57,695 bases of DNA. It comes from Desulfovibrio sp. Lineage in GTDB: Bacteria; Desulfobacterota; Desulfovibrionia; Desulfovibrionales; Desulfovibrionaceae. Where the stretch lies: the NCBI GenBank assembly GCA_024699605.1, contig JAILPJ010000046.1:1-57695 (forward strand). The letters are read 5' to 3'. Position numbers and translations under genes: made by a program. The notes under the pieces are model-generated. The model was not told where the DNA came from. It saw nothing but the letters and a program-made list of their open reading frames with translations, and ran no database searches. This document shows positions 41,345-53,962 of this stretch, in pieces (positions within the stretch are counted from its first letter, which is position 1; each line of letters opens with the position of its first letter).

Positions 41345-42670
41345 ATGGCCAAAACACGTGAAATCTATGTCTGTTCGGCCTGCGGTGCGGAAAGTCTCAA
41401 TTGGCGCGGACAGTGTCCCAACTGCCACGCCTGGAATACGCTCGCAAGTCACACGCAGACGAAAACCTCAGTCAGAGCGCCGGCTGTCTCGGAAACAGCC
41501 GTGGCGCTCTGTGAGGTTTGTGAAGAGACCGCCTCACCCTATACCAGTGGCATTGCGGCCTTGGATCGTGTTCTGGGATACGGTCTGGTTCCGGGCGGAG
41601 CCTTTCTGATTGGCGGAGAACCTGGCATCGGGAAATCCACCCTGCTTCTGCAGGTTGCCGGCAATGTGGCGCGTAGCGGCTGCTGTGTGCTCTACGCCAG
41701 CGGTGAAGAAGCCCTGCCGCAAATCCGTGCCCGGGCCAGGCGCCTGGGAATGCTTTTCCCAAGCCTGATGGCCATTTCCACGCACAATTGCGAAGATATT
41801 TTGACCGCGCTTTCAAGCCTCAAACCGGCGCTGCTCATTGTGGATTCCGTGCAGACCGTGGGCAGTTCCGCTGCCGATGGCCAACCGGGCAACGTGACGC
41901 AGATCCGTCAGGTGACGCAGGAGCTGATGGAAGCCTGCCGCCAGGCCGCTGTGACCTTGATTTTGGTTGGGCATGTGACCAAGGACGGGGTTTTGGCCGG
42001 ACCGCGTCTTTTGGAACATATGGTTGACACGGTGATTTCCCTGGAAGGGGACCGGCGTCAGATGTTCCGCCTGCTGCGAGTTTTCAAAAATCGCTTTGGT
42101 CCCAATGAAGAACTGTTGGTCTTTCGCATGGCCAAGGAGGGACTGAGTGTCATCGACGATCCTTCCACGTTTTTTCTGCAGGCGCGCGACCCCAAGCTTT
42201 CGGGAACCGCTGTGGTCATGGCGGTGGATGGTCAGCGGCCTCTGGCCGTGGAAGTGCAGGCTCTGGTCTCCCGCTCGTTTTTGAATATTCCCAGACGCAC
42301 GGCCCTGGGTTTTGACGTCAACCGCCTGCATCTTTTGCTGGCGGTTCTGGAAAAACGGCTGAAACTCAATTTCTCCCAGGTGGACATTTACGCCAAGGTC
42401 GGCGGCGGGATGCGCCTGGCCGAGCCTGGTTTGGACCTGGCGCTGGTGGCGGCTGTGCTTTCCTCCTACTATGATCTGCCCTTGCCCGAAAAAGGGGTGT
42501 TTTGGGGTGAAGTGGATTTGAACGGGCAGATCCGTCCTGTGCAGGCCCATGAACTCAGACTGGTGCAAGCAAAGCGTCTGGGTTTTACGCCCTGTCTCTA
42601 TCCGCAGACCGAAAAGGGTGACGGCCTTGCCGCCTTAAGCGATCTGTCAAGCATCCTCTTTCAGCGCTGA
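41345..42670 (+). CDS. radA: DNA repair protein RadA
   Basis: 441 residues from ATG 41345 (earlier in-frame GTG codons lack a site). RadA processes branched recombination intermediates. It starts with a Cys4 zinc finger (YVCSACGAESLNWRGQCPNC), followed by a RecA-like ATPase with GGEPGIGKSTLLLQVAG, the conserved VLYASGEEALPQIRARARRLG, and the RadA KNRFG motif (FKNRFGPNEELLVF), then a Lon-protease-like C-terminal domain. Length and order are standard. Confidence 0.96.
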   Translation: MAKTREIYVCSACGAESLNWRGQCPNCHAWNTLASHTQTKTSVRAPAVSETAVALCEVCEETASPYTSGIAALDRVLGYGLVPGGAFLIGGEPGIGKSTLLLQVAGNVARSGCCVLYASGEEALPQIRARARRLGMLFPSLMAISTHNCEDILTALSSLKPALLIVDSVQTVGSSAADGQPGNVTQIRQVTQELMEACRQAAVTLILVGHVTKDGVLAGPRLLEHMVDTVISLEGDRRQMFRLLRVFKNRFGPNEELLVFRMAKEGLSVIDDPSTFFLQARDPKLSGTAVVMAVDGQRPLAVEVQALVSRSFLNIPRRTALGFDVNRLHLLLAVLEKRLKLNFSQVDIYAKVGGGMRLAEPGLDLALVAAVLSSYYDLPLPEKGVFWGEVDLNGQIRPVQAHELRLVQAKRLGFTPCLYPQTEKGDGLAALSDLSSILFQR

Positions 42671-42679
42671 GTCTCTGTC

Positions 42680-43363
42680 ATGGCTTTTGAAGTTGAGCGG
42701 AAATACCTCAATGTTGACTTTGCCGAGCTGCGTGCCCACCTTGAGCAGAAAGCTGCCCTGGCCCTTGGCCGTCATTTTGAGCGCAATGTGCTCTATGAGA
42801 CCGATCCGCCAAGTCTTTTTGCGCAAAAAAAACTCCTGCGTCTGCGCAGCTGTTTTCAGGCAGGGCAGGCTGCTCGCTTTTTTTTGACCTTTAAGGCTCC
42901 GGCGCCTGCGCAAGCAGAGGTGTGCGGCTGCAAGGTGCGCCTGGAGGAGGAAGTTCAGGTCAGTTCCGGGCAGACAATGGACGCCATTTTGCGGGGACAG
43001 GGCTTTATTGCCTGGGCCTGTTATGAAAAGGTCCGCGAAGCCTGGCAAGCGGGCGAACTGAGCGTTGTCTTGGATGTTTTGCCCTTTGGCCGTTTTGTGG
43101 AGCTTGAAGGCGAAGCTTCAGCCATTGAGGCCTGGGCCCGCGATCTCGGGCTTAGCCAGTGTGAGCAGAGTACGCAATCCTATCACGCCTTGCATCAGGA
43201 CTGGCTGCGCAACAATGGGCGTTGTGGCGAGACCAGTTTTGTCTTTAGCGAGCAAGAACGACAGCACTGGATCGAACGGCTCGGACTTTGTGATCTTGCG
43301 CCACTGCCTCAGGTTTTTGCCCAAAGCCAAGAGAGTTGTCTTAATGCCGGTGCAGGCGTATAG
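42680..43363 (+). CDS. CYTH-domain protein (class IV adenylate cyclase / triphosphate tunnel family)
   Basis: 227 residues. The N-terminal EVERKYL is the ExExK motif of CYTH domains, which bind triphosphates and metal inside a beta barrel. Further motifs visible: LRLRSCFQ, FFLTFKAPAP and a VVLDVLPFGRFVELEG segment with acidic residues. Members include CyaB-like adenylate cyclases and thiamine- or inorganic triphosphatases, so the exact activity cannot be set. Starts 9 bp after radA; clpS follows 28 bp later. Confidence 0.85.
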   Translation: MAFEVERKYLNVDFAELRAHLEQKAALALGRHFERNVLYETDPPSLFAQKKLLRLRSCFQAGQAARFFLTFKAPAPAQAEVCGCKVRLEEEVQVSSGQTMDAILRGQGFIAWACYEKVREAWQAGELSVVLDVLPFGRFVELEGEASAIEAWARDLGLSQCEQSTQSYHALHQDWLRNNGRCGETSFVFSEQERQHWIERLGLCDLAPLPQVFAQSQESCLNAGAGV

Positions 43364-43391
43364 CCAAGAGAGTCGTTGACAGGAGGATGCC

Positions 43392-43709
43392 ATGCCAAGG
43401 ACAAGAACTCTTGGTACGGAAGGCGATACCGAAGTCGTCGTTGCGACCAAACTCAAAGAACCGGAACGCTATCGGGTTTTTCTGCATAATGATGACTATA
43501 CCACCATGGAATTCGTGGTTGAGGTCCTGCAGCAGGTCTTTCACAAGCCCGTAGAAGAAGCCACGAGCATTATGATGCATGTGCATAAAAACGGCCGCGG
43601 TGAATGCGGTGTTTTTACCTATGAGATTGCCGAAACCAAGGTAGCCAGTGTGCACAGCCTGGCCCGCAAGGCCGGTTTCCCCCTGAAGTGCACCATGGAA
43701 AAAGCGTGA
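43392..43709 (+). CDS. clpS: ClpAP adaptor ClpS
   Basis: 105 residues with AGGAGG upstream. ClpS delivers proteins with N-degrons to ClpA. A flexible N-terminus precedes the core RYRVFLHNDDYTTMEFVVEVLQQVF, including the HNDDYT motif that contacts the N-degron, and MHVHKNGRGECGVFTYEIAE. It is followed by clpA and aat, making a compact N-degron operon. Confidence 0.96.
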   Translation: MPRTRTLGTEGDTEVVVATKLKEPERYRVFLHNDDYTTMEFVVEVLQQVFHKPVEEATSIMMHVHKNGRGECGVFTYEIAETKVASVHSLARKAGFPLKCTMEKA

Positions 43710-43731
43710 AGAAGGCGGAGAAAAGGGTATT

Positions 43732-46053
43732 ATGCTGAGCAAGAGCGTACAGAGTGTCCTGCGTGATGCGCTGATAGAAGTGCAGAGGCGGCGCCACGAG
43801 CTTTTGACCGTGGAACATATTCTCTATGCCATGACAAAGAATATGAAGGGGCGGATCATTCTGGAAGGCAGTGGCGCAAGCATTGCCATGTTGCGTGAAC
43901 AGCTGGAGGGCTTTTTTCGGCAGGAAATGCAGACCCTGGAGCAGCCGCAAGCCTTTGAAGTGACGCAGACCGTGAGTGTGCAGCGTGTGCTTGAAAGGGC
44001 TTTGACCCATATTCAGTCAGCGGGCAAAGAGACCGTGGAGATCGGTGATCTTCTGGTTTCGATTATGGAAGAAGAGGGCTATGCCGAGTTCTTCCTCAAG
44101 CGCCAGGGTGTGGAGCGGCTGGACGTCTTGACCTTTATCTCCCATGGCATGGAGCGGGAGACAGAAGAGGGCGCAGAAAGCGAGGAAGAAGGATCAGACA
44201 AGGGCAAGGAAGAGCAGGACGTTCTGGCCAAATACACGCAAGAGCTGACCAGTCGGGCCAGAGAAGGCAAAATCGATCCACTCATTGGCCGGGATAAGGA
44301 ATTGGACCGGACCATTGAAGTGCTCTTGCGCCGCCGTAAAAACAATCCGCTTTTTGTGGGCGAGCCCGGTGTGGGCAAGACCGCCATGGTCGAGGGGCTT
44401 GCCCTGCGCATTGTGGATGGCCAGGTTCCGCCGATGTTTTTGAAGACGCGTATCTATGCCCTGGATATGGGCATTCTCCTGGCCGGCACCAAATACCGCG
44501 GTGATTTTGAATCCCGTCTCAAAGGGGTCGTGGAACAGATCAAAAAAATTCCCGATGCCATTCTCTTTATTGATGAGCTGCATACGCTGGTGGGGGCGGG
44601 CGCCATTTCCGGCGGTTCCATGGATGCCGCCAATCTCCTCAAGCCGGCTTTGGCCAGCGGCGAAATCCGTTGTATTGGTTCCACGACCTATGAGGAGTTC
44701 CGCAATCACCTGGAAAAGGACAGGGCTCTGGCCAGGCGTTTTCAGAAGATCGATCTGCATGAACCCTCAGCCAGTGATTGCGTAGCCATTCTGAAGGGCG
44801 TGCAGGAGAAATACGCCAAATTCCACCACGTCACGTATTCCTTGCCTGTGCTGAAAGCCATTGTGGACCTTTCAACACGCCATGTGCGTGATCGTCTGTT
44901 GCCGGACAAGGCCATTGATGTCCTGGACGAGGTGGGGGCTTTTGTGCATTTGAAATGCGCTTGCGAAGAAGAGCGTGCCAAGGGTGCCAATCAGGAAGCC
45001 TCCGAGGCAAGCAAGCCTGTGCGTGTGGTCGATGTGGAACGCATTGTGGCGCGTATGGCCAATATCCCGGTGCGCACCGTAAGCGGTCAGGAAGAACAGC
45101 GCCTGGCTCATCTTGAACGCGATCTCAAGGAGCAGGTCTTTGGGCAGGATGAAGCGGTGGAGATCACCGTGCGCGCCATCCTCCGTTCCCGCGCCGGTCT
45201 GAGTGTTGACCAAAGGCCTGCCGGCTCCTTCCTCTTTTATGGCCCAACCGGTGTGGGCAAGACCGAGATTGCGCGCAGTCTGGCCAAAATCATGGGTGTG
45301 GATTTCCTGCGCTTTGATATGAGCGAGTATATGGAAAAGCACTCGGTCTCACGGCTTGTGGGCAGCCCTCCCGGCTATGTGGGCTTTGACCAGGGCGGAC
45401 TGTTGACCGAGGCCGTGCGCAAGGCCCCCTATTCCGTGGTCTTGCTCGATGAACTGGAAAAAGCCCATCCCGATATTTTCAATATCCTCTTGCAGGTCAT
45501 GGACTACGGCACCCTGACCGACAATACGGGCCGCAAGACGGATTTCTCCAATGTGATTCTGATTATGACCTCCAATGCCGGCGCTTTTGAAATGGGTAAG
45601 CGCTCTCTCGGTTTTGGGCAGAACGCCTACGAGGACTCAGCCAAAAAAGCCCTGCATGCGGTGGAGCAGCTCTTTTCACCGGAATTTCGCAATCGCCTGG
45701 ATGCTTTGGTGCCCTTCCACAATCTCACGCAGGAAATGATGCAGTGCATTGTGGATAAGTTCGTCAAAGAGATGCACAAGCCTCTGCGCGCGCGGCATGT
45801 GACGTTGGCCATCGACGATCAGGCCCGCGGCTGGCTTGCGAAAAAAGGCTATGATCCGGCCATGGGAGCCAGACCGCTGCGGCGTTTGATCAGGGAGAAG
45901 CTTGAAGACGCCCTGGCTCAGGAAATGCTTTTCGGTCAGTTGAAGAAAGGCGGCTGTGCGCACTTTTATCTGGGGAAAAACGCGGCGGGAGAAGACGATC
46001 TTCTGCTTGAGGCCAAGGTCTCCGCAAAAAAAGAAAAGGCCCTGGCGCTCTAA
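43732..46053 (+). CDS. clpA: ATP-dependent protease ATPase subunit ClpA
   Basis: 773 residues. N-terminal Clp-N domain ([21 protein letters not shown], the ClpS-binding region), an acidic linker (about 140-165), AAA1 with [15 protein letters not shown] and [19 protein letters not shown], and AAA2 with [15 protein letters not shown] and [16 protein letters not shown]. It lacks the long middle coiled coil of ClpB, as expected. An IGL/F-type ClpP-binding loop is expected between Walker A and B of AAA2; I see SLGFGQ near residue 625, consistent with it. Its TAA overlaps the ATG of aat. Confidence 0.96.
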   Translation: MLSKSVQSVLRDALIEVQRRRHELLTVEHILYAMTKNMKGRIILEGSGASIAMLREQLEGFFRQEMQTLEQPQAFEVTQTVSVQRVLERALTHIQSAGKETVEIGDLLVSIMEEEGYAEFFLKRQGVERLDVLTFISHGMERETEEGAESEEEGSDKGKEEQDVLAKYTQELTSRAREGKIDPLIGRDKELDRTIEVLLRRRKNNPLFVGEPGVGKTAMVEGLALRIVDGQVPPMFLKTRIYALDMGILLAGTKYRGDFESRLKGVVEQIKKIPDAILFIDELHTLVGAGAISGGSMDAANLLKPALASGEIRCIGSTTYEEFRNHLEKDRALARRFQKIDLHEPSASDCVAILKGVQEKYAKFHHVTYSLPVLKAIVDLSTRHVRDRLLPDKAIDVLDEVGAFVHLKCACEEERAKGANQEASEASKPVRVVDVERIVARMANIPVRTVSGQEEQRLAHLERDLKEQVFGQDEAVEITVRAILRSRAGLSVDQRPAGSFLFYGPTGVGKTEIARSLAKIMGVDFLRFDMSEYMEKHSVSRLVGSPPGYVGFDQGGLLTEAVRKAPYSVVLLDELEKAHPDIFNILLQVMDYGTLTDNTGRKTDFSNVILIMTSNAGAFEMGKRSLGFGQNAYEDSAKKALHAVEQLFSPEFRNRLDALVPFHNLTQEMMQCIVDKFVKEMHKPLRARHVTLAIDDQARGWLAKKGYDPAMGARPLRRLIREKLEDALAQEMLFGQLKKGGCAHFYLGKNAAGEDDLLLEAKVSAKKEKALAL

Positions 46054-46808
46054 TGGCCCAAGGCCCGCTCAATGCCGAGCTGATAGCTGAACGCAGGGCG
46101 GAATTTCCGCCCATGTCCTTTGCCGACAAAAACGGTCTGCTCTGCTTTGGCGGTGACTTACGCCCTGAGCGTCTGCTTGCCGCCTACAGCCTGGGGATTT
46201 TTCCCTGGTACGACGAGAACAATCCCATCCTCTGGTGGTCCTTAACACCACGCTGTGTGCTTTTGCCGGGCGCCTTTCATCTGCCGCGCAGAGCCAAGCG
46301 CAGCCTGCGCAAAGAGCCCTTTGAGCTGACCTGGGACAAGTCTTTTGCGGAAGTGATCAAGGCCTGTGCAGCGCCCAGAGCGGGCGAGGCATCCACGTGG
46401 CTGATTGAGGAAATGCAGCAGGCCTATTTGGCGCTGCACCGACTGGGCTTTGCCCATTCCGTGGAAGCCTGGCGCGACGGACAGCTTGTGGGCGGTCTCT
46501 ACGGTATTGGTCTTGGTCGGGCTTTTTTCGGAGAATCGATGTTCCATCGCACTTCGGAAGCTTCCAGGGCCGCTCTGGCCGGTCTGGTCGCTCTGCTGGC
46601 CCTGCGTGACGTTGTTGTGCTGGACTGTCAGCAGGAATCGCCGCACATGATGGCCATGGGCGCAACCCTGCTTTCGCGGCATGCCTTTGAAGCCAAACTG
46701 CGCAAAGCCGGTCTTGGGCCGGGCGAGATCGCCTGTGATTTCAGGCCCTGGACAGAAGACTATGCGTGGTTAGCCGAAAGTTCTTCCTGGAGTGAGAAGT
46801 CAAAATAG
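46053..46808 (+). CDS. aat: Leucyl/phenylalanyl-tRNA--protein transferase
   Basis: 251 residues, overlapping clpA by one base (TAATG), which implies coupled translation. Aat attaches Leu or Phe to proteins beginning with Lys or Arg, creating N-degrons that ClpS-ClpA then recognise. Motifs: GLLCFGGDLRPERLLAAYSLGIFPWYDENNPILWWS and, later, GGLYGIGLGRAFFGESMF and DCQQESPHMMAMGA. Its last 49 bp overlap the 3' end of the convergent gene. Confidence 0.97.
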   Translation: MAQGPLNAELIAERRAEFPPMSFADKNGLLCFGGDLRPERLLAAYSLGIFPWYDENNPILWWSLTPRCVLLPGAFHLPRRAKRSLRKEPFELTWDKSFAEVIKACAAPRAGEASTWLIEEMQQAYLALHRLGFAHSVEAWRDGQLVGGLYGIGLGRAFFGESMFHRTSEASRAALAGLVALLALRDVVVLDCQQESPHMMAMGATLLSRHAFEAKLRKAGLGPGEIACDFRPWTEDYAWLAESSSWSEKSK

Positions 46809-47260
46809 GCGCGGACGGCAAAGGGGAGCGGATAGTTCTCCGCTTTGTCAAAGCAGATGAAGCCGGCATTTTTGCTGGCAGGCAGAAGCCCGAGGGGGCC
46901 TGTGCCCAGAGGCACGGGGATTTCCACAGGCGCCACGATCAGCTTTTCAACGAGATGGCCGTAGCGCTCCTGCAGATAGGGCAGAAACTGCTCAACTTCC
47001 TCACGCGTGAAGTTCTCCAAAAGAAAACGCAAGCCGCCTTCTTCTGTGGCACCGCTCAGCACTTCGGCCGGCACATCGGCATCCGGTGCGCCCACCAGGT
47101 TTTTGCCGTACAGCGCCTTGAGTTCTTCGGCAGTGGCTCCGTGACGAAAGAGGGTGATTTCCAGATGCGGGCAGCCTTTAAAGTTTTTGAGCACCGCATC
47201 CATGCCGTAAATTCTGGGAAATTGTCCTTCGTCAGCCGCTTTGGTGAATTCAATTTCCAT
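46760..47260 (-). CDS. Conserved-looking cytosolic protein of unknown function
   Basis: 166 residues from ATG 47260, preceded by GGGAG. No signal or membrane segment. Recognisable only as a well-formed alpha/beta protein with MDAVLKNFKGCPHLEITLFRHGAT, then EEGGLRFLLENFTREEVEQFLPYLQERYGHL, and PVPLGTGPLGLLPASKN. I do not recognise the family. It reads tail-to-tail into aat with a 49-bp overlap and is divergent from uvrB. Confidence 0.7.
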   Translation of the reverse strand: MEIEFTKAADEGQFPRIYGMDAVLKNFKGCPHLEITLFRHGATAEELKALYGKNLVGAPDADVPAEVLSGATEEGGLRFLLENFTREEVEQFLPYLQERYGHLVEKLIVAPVEIPVPLGTGPLGLLPASKNAGFICFDKAENYPLPFAVRAYFDFSLQEELSANHA

Positions 47261-47302
47261 ACTGGTCTCCCTTCTGAGCCTTGAAATGTTCAGACTATAG
47301 AC

Positions 47303-47360
47303 AAGGCGACTTCTTCCTGCAAGCCCCTGCAGGCTCTCCACGCAAAAAAGCGAACTATTG

Positions 47361-47363
<3 letters not shown>
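47303..47363 (+). promoter_or_regulatory. Weak candidate for a hairpin-bridged start before uvrB
   Basis: uvrB lacks a ribosome site next to its ATG. AAGG (47303-47306) abuts CG-a-CTT (47307-47312), which can pair with AAGCG (47348-47352). A perfect CCTGCA/TGCAGG stem (47316-47321 with 47328-47333) lies inside, and 8 nt then separate the outer stem from the AUG. The outer stem is weak and no anti-SD pairing is seen, so this is tentative. Confidence 0.25.
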
Positions 47364-51462
<4,099 letters not shown>

Positions 51463-51535
51463 GGCCGATTGCTTTTTTTTGTGGCGTTTTGTCTGCTAGG
51501 CAAACGCGTCATTAACTTGAGTGCGGGAGTCTTTT

Positions 51536-52330
51536 ATGAGTACTTCAGTGGTGGTTGTGGGGGCCAATGGCCGCATGGGTCGGACTATTTGTGATGTGGC
51601 GCAGAATTCCCCTGAATATACGCTGGCCGGAGGCGTGGACAGTCCAGCTCGTGTGGCGGAATTGTCGTTACGCATGGTTGGCAAGTGCCCTGTTTCTGAC
51701 AATTTGCAGGATTTACTGGGACGAGTCCCGGCAAACAGTGTGATTATTGATTTTACGGCACCGGAAGTCAGCGTGGCTTCAGCCCGCGTGGCCGCTGAGC
51801 GTGGCATGGCCCTGGTCATCGGCACAACGGGTTTGAGCAACGCACAGCTTGCCACCCTGGAGAGTCTTGCGGCCAAGACGCCGCTTTTGTGGTCGAGCAA
51901 TATGAGCATCGGCATTAATGTCATGCGTAAAATACTGCCCGAATTGGCCAAAGCCCTCGGACCTGACTACGATATGGAAATTATGGAAATTCACCATAAA
52001 CACAAGAAAGATTCTCCCAGCGGCACAGCCCTGACCCTGGCAGAGGGGCTGGCCAAGGCCAGAGACTGGAATCTTTCCGATGTGCGCTGTTCAAGCCGTG
52101 ACGGCTTGATCGGTGAGCGGCCTACCGAACAGATCGGTGTGCAGGCCCTGCGTGGCGGGGATGTGGTTGGCGTTCATACGGTCTATTTCATGGGGGCTGG
52201 TGAGCGCATCGAAGTGACCCATCATGCCCATTCCCGTGAGAATTTTGCCCGCGGCGCCCTGCGTGCCGCAGCCTGGCTGGCCGGCCAGAAGCCTGGCAAA
52301 CTCTATGGTGTCCAGGATATGCTCGCCTAA
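51536..52330 (+). CDS. dapB: 4-hydroxy-tetrahydrodipicolinate reductase
   Basis: 264 residues from ATG 51536 (GGGAG upstream). It makes tetrahydrodipicolinate in the lysine/diaminopimelate pathway. Nucleotide-binding VVVVGANGRMGRTICDV, the DFTAPE segment, VIGTTGLSNAQ, and the catalytic EIHHKHKKDSPSGTALTLAEG are clear. C-terminal GERIEVTHHAHSRENFARGAL matches the family. A terminator follows. Confidence 0.96.
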   Translation: MSTSVVVVGANGRMGRTICDVAQNSPEYTLAGGVDSPARVAELSLRMVGKCPVSDNLQDLLGRVPANSVIIDFTAPEVSVASARVAAERGMALVIGTTGLSNAQLATLESLAAKTPLLWSSNMSIGINVMRKILPELAKALGPDYDMEIMEIHHKHKKDSPSGTALTLAEGLAKARDWNLSDVRCSSRDGLIGERPTEQIGVQALRGGDVVGVHTVYFMGAGERIEVTHHAHSRENFARGALRAAAWLAGQKPGKLYGVQDMLA

Positions 52331-52352
52331 ACGCTTTTCTTGTTTTCTTCTC

Positions 52353-52386
52353 AACGGCTGGTGACAGTTCACTGGCCGTTTTTTTG
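52353..52386. terminator. Terminator shared by dapB and the convergent rluD-coaE fusion
   Basis: AACGGC...GCCGTT stem with an internal weaker TGGTGA/TTCACTG pairing and a T-tract (52379-52385) on the plus strand. It overlaps the last codons and stop of the minus-strand gene. Confidence 0.65.
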
Positions 52387-53955
52387 TTCATTGAGGCCCA
52401 AAAGCCGGGCCAGGGTCTGGCTTGTGCGTTGATACGTGATTGTGCGGCGCAGATTGAGCTCGTCCAGGAGCTTTTTGGCCTTGTCCGCCAAAGCAGCCTG
52501 ATCTGCGCTATTGTCAACCACAAGGTCGCAGGCCTGGGCTTTTTTGCTCTCGGGCCACTGCCAGCTTTCAATGGTTCCCGCCTTTTCCAGGCTCCAGCCG
52601 CGATTTTGGGCCAAACGGGCAAAACGCAGCGCTTGCGGGCAAAAGACACAGACGGTGAGAAAATCGCTCGGATTCTGCCAGCCGCATTCAAAAAAAAGCG
52701 GAATTTCGGCAAAAGCAGCTGTTTCTGCGGCATGCTCCTGAAAAAAGTTGCGCATGTCCTCCTGAACGCTTGCGTGCAGCATGGCTTCAAGATCGCGTTT
52801 GACAAGAGCATTGCTTTTGAAGAGCGCAAAAAGGGCGTCGCGCAGAATCTCTCCCTTGTCTGAAACCACTGCACTTCCGCCATGCTGGCTCAGCCAGCTG
52901 GCCACGGCGCCACCTTGAGCATAGAGTTTTTGAATCTCCGCATCAGCGCTGAAGGTGGCAAAGCCTTGCTTTTGCAGCAGGCGGGTCAGACTTGACTTGC
53001 CGCTGCCGGGATTGCCCGTAATCACGACTTTTTGCAGCTGATGCGCACAGCGCAGGGCCGTATGATAAAAATCAGGCGGCGGCGCTTTGTGCAGAGAAAG
53101 CTCTTCTCCGCTCCAGGGATGACGAAAGGAGAGCGTGTGCGCATGGAGCATTTGTCGTGGCGCTTTGGCGGCAATGTCCTGATTGGCGTAGAGTTTGTCG
53201 CCAAGCAATGGGTGCCCCACGTGCGCCATGTGCACGCGGATTTGATGGGTGCGGCCTGTGTGGATTTGCACGGAAAGAAGAGACGTCTGTTTGTCGGCTG
53301 ACAGCCAGAGGCGCCGCCATTGGCTATGGGCGGGTTTGCCGCCTTGATGTTCCGGCAGGATAGCCATTTTGATGCGGCTCTGCGGGTCCCGGCCAAGAGG
53401 CTCGCGGCATTCTCCGTGTTCAGGGCATTGGCCGCTGACCAGTGCAAAGTATTCTTTGTGAATGGCGCGCTGGGCAAAGAGCTGACTCATGGCCAGGCGT
53501 GTTTCCTCGTCGAGGGCGACGAGCAGAAGGCCGCTGGTTTCTTTATCCAGTCTGTGCACAATGCCCGGTCTTGCGCCTTCCATGCTGGCAAGATCGGGAA
53601 AACGTGTGAGCAGGCGTTGAATCAGTGTGCCCTGAGGGCAGGAAGGGCAGGGGTGAACCGTCAGGCCCGCTGGCTTGTTGACCACGCAGAGTCGCTGATC
53701 GTGAAAGCAGATTTCCACAGGCCCTTCTTCAGCCGTAAGCTGTGTTTGGAGCTCGGGAAGGGAAAGAGCGATCTCTTGACCAGCCTTGAGACGAAGGTCT
53801 GGGCGTTTTTCAGGCTTGCCCTGAACCAGGCAGCCGCCTTGACGAATCGCTTCTGTCAGTTGGCTGCGGCTGATTTGAGGATTCTGCCTGGCTAAAAAAC
53901 GGTCAAGTCGTTGCCCTGCGCTTTGCTCATCAACACGGTACTGTACTTGCGCCAT
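52369..53955 (-). CDS. Fusion of RluD-type pseudouridine synthase and dephospho-CoA kinase
   Basis: 528 residues from ATG 53955, 7 bp after the upstream gene, with no strong ribosome site, so coupling is likely. Residues about 1-60 form an S4 RNA-binding domain (SAGQRLDRFLARQNPQISRSQ). Residues about 80-300 are a RluA/RluD catalytic domain with GIVHRLDKETSGLLL, catalytic Asp137, and HTGRTHQIRVHMAHVGHPLLGD. Residues about 310-515 are CoaE: P-loop ITGNPGSGKSS (314-321), FSADAEIQKLYA, and FAEIPLFFECGW. One enzyme modifies 23S rRNA uridines, the other performs the last step of CoA synthesis. The fusion looks real: no stop, frameshift or internal ribosome site is seen at the junction. Confidence 0.92.
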   Translation of the reverse strand: MAQVQYRVDEQSAGQRLDRFLARQNPQISRSQLTEAIRQGGCLVQGKPEKRPDLRLKAGQEIALSLPELQTQLTAEEGPVEICFHDQRLCVVNKPAGLTVHPCPSCPQGTLIQRLLTRFPDLASMEGARPGIVHRLDKETSGLLLVALDEETRLAMSQLFAQRAIHKEYFALVSGQCPEHGECREPLGRDPQSRIKMAILPEHQGGKPAHSQWRRLWLSADKQTSLLSVQIHTGRTHQIRVHMAHVGHPLLGDKLYANQDIAAKAPRQMLHAHTLSFRHPWSGEELSLHKAPPPDFYHTALRCAHQLQKVVITGNPGSGKSSLTRLLQKQGFATFSADAEIQKLYAQGGAVASWLSQHGGSAVVSDKGEILRDALFALFKSNALVKRDLEAMLHASVQEDMRNFFQEHAAETAAFAEIPLFFECGWQNPSDFLTVCVFCPQALRFARLAQNRGWSLEKAGTIESWQWPESKKAQACDLVVDNSADQAALADKAKKLLDELNLRRTITYQRTSQTLARLLGLNEQKNGQ

Positions 53956-53962
53956 GACAAGG

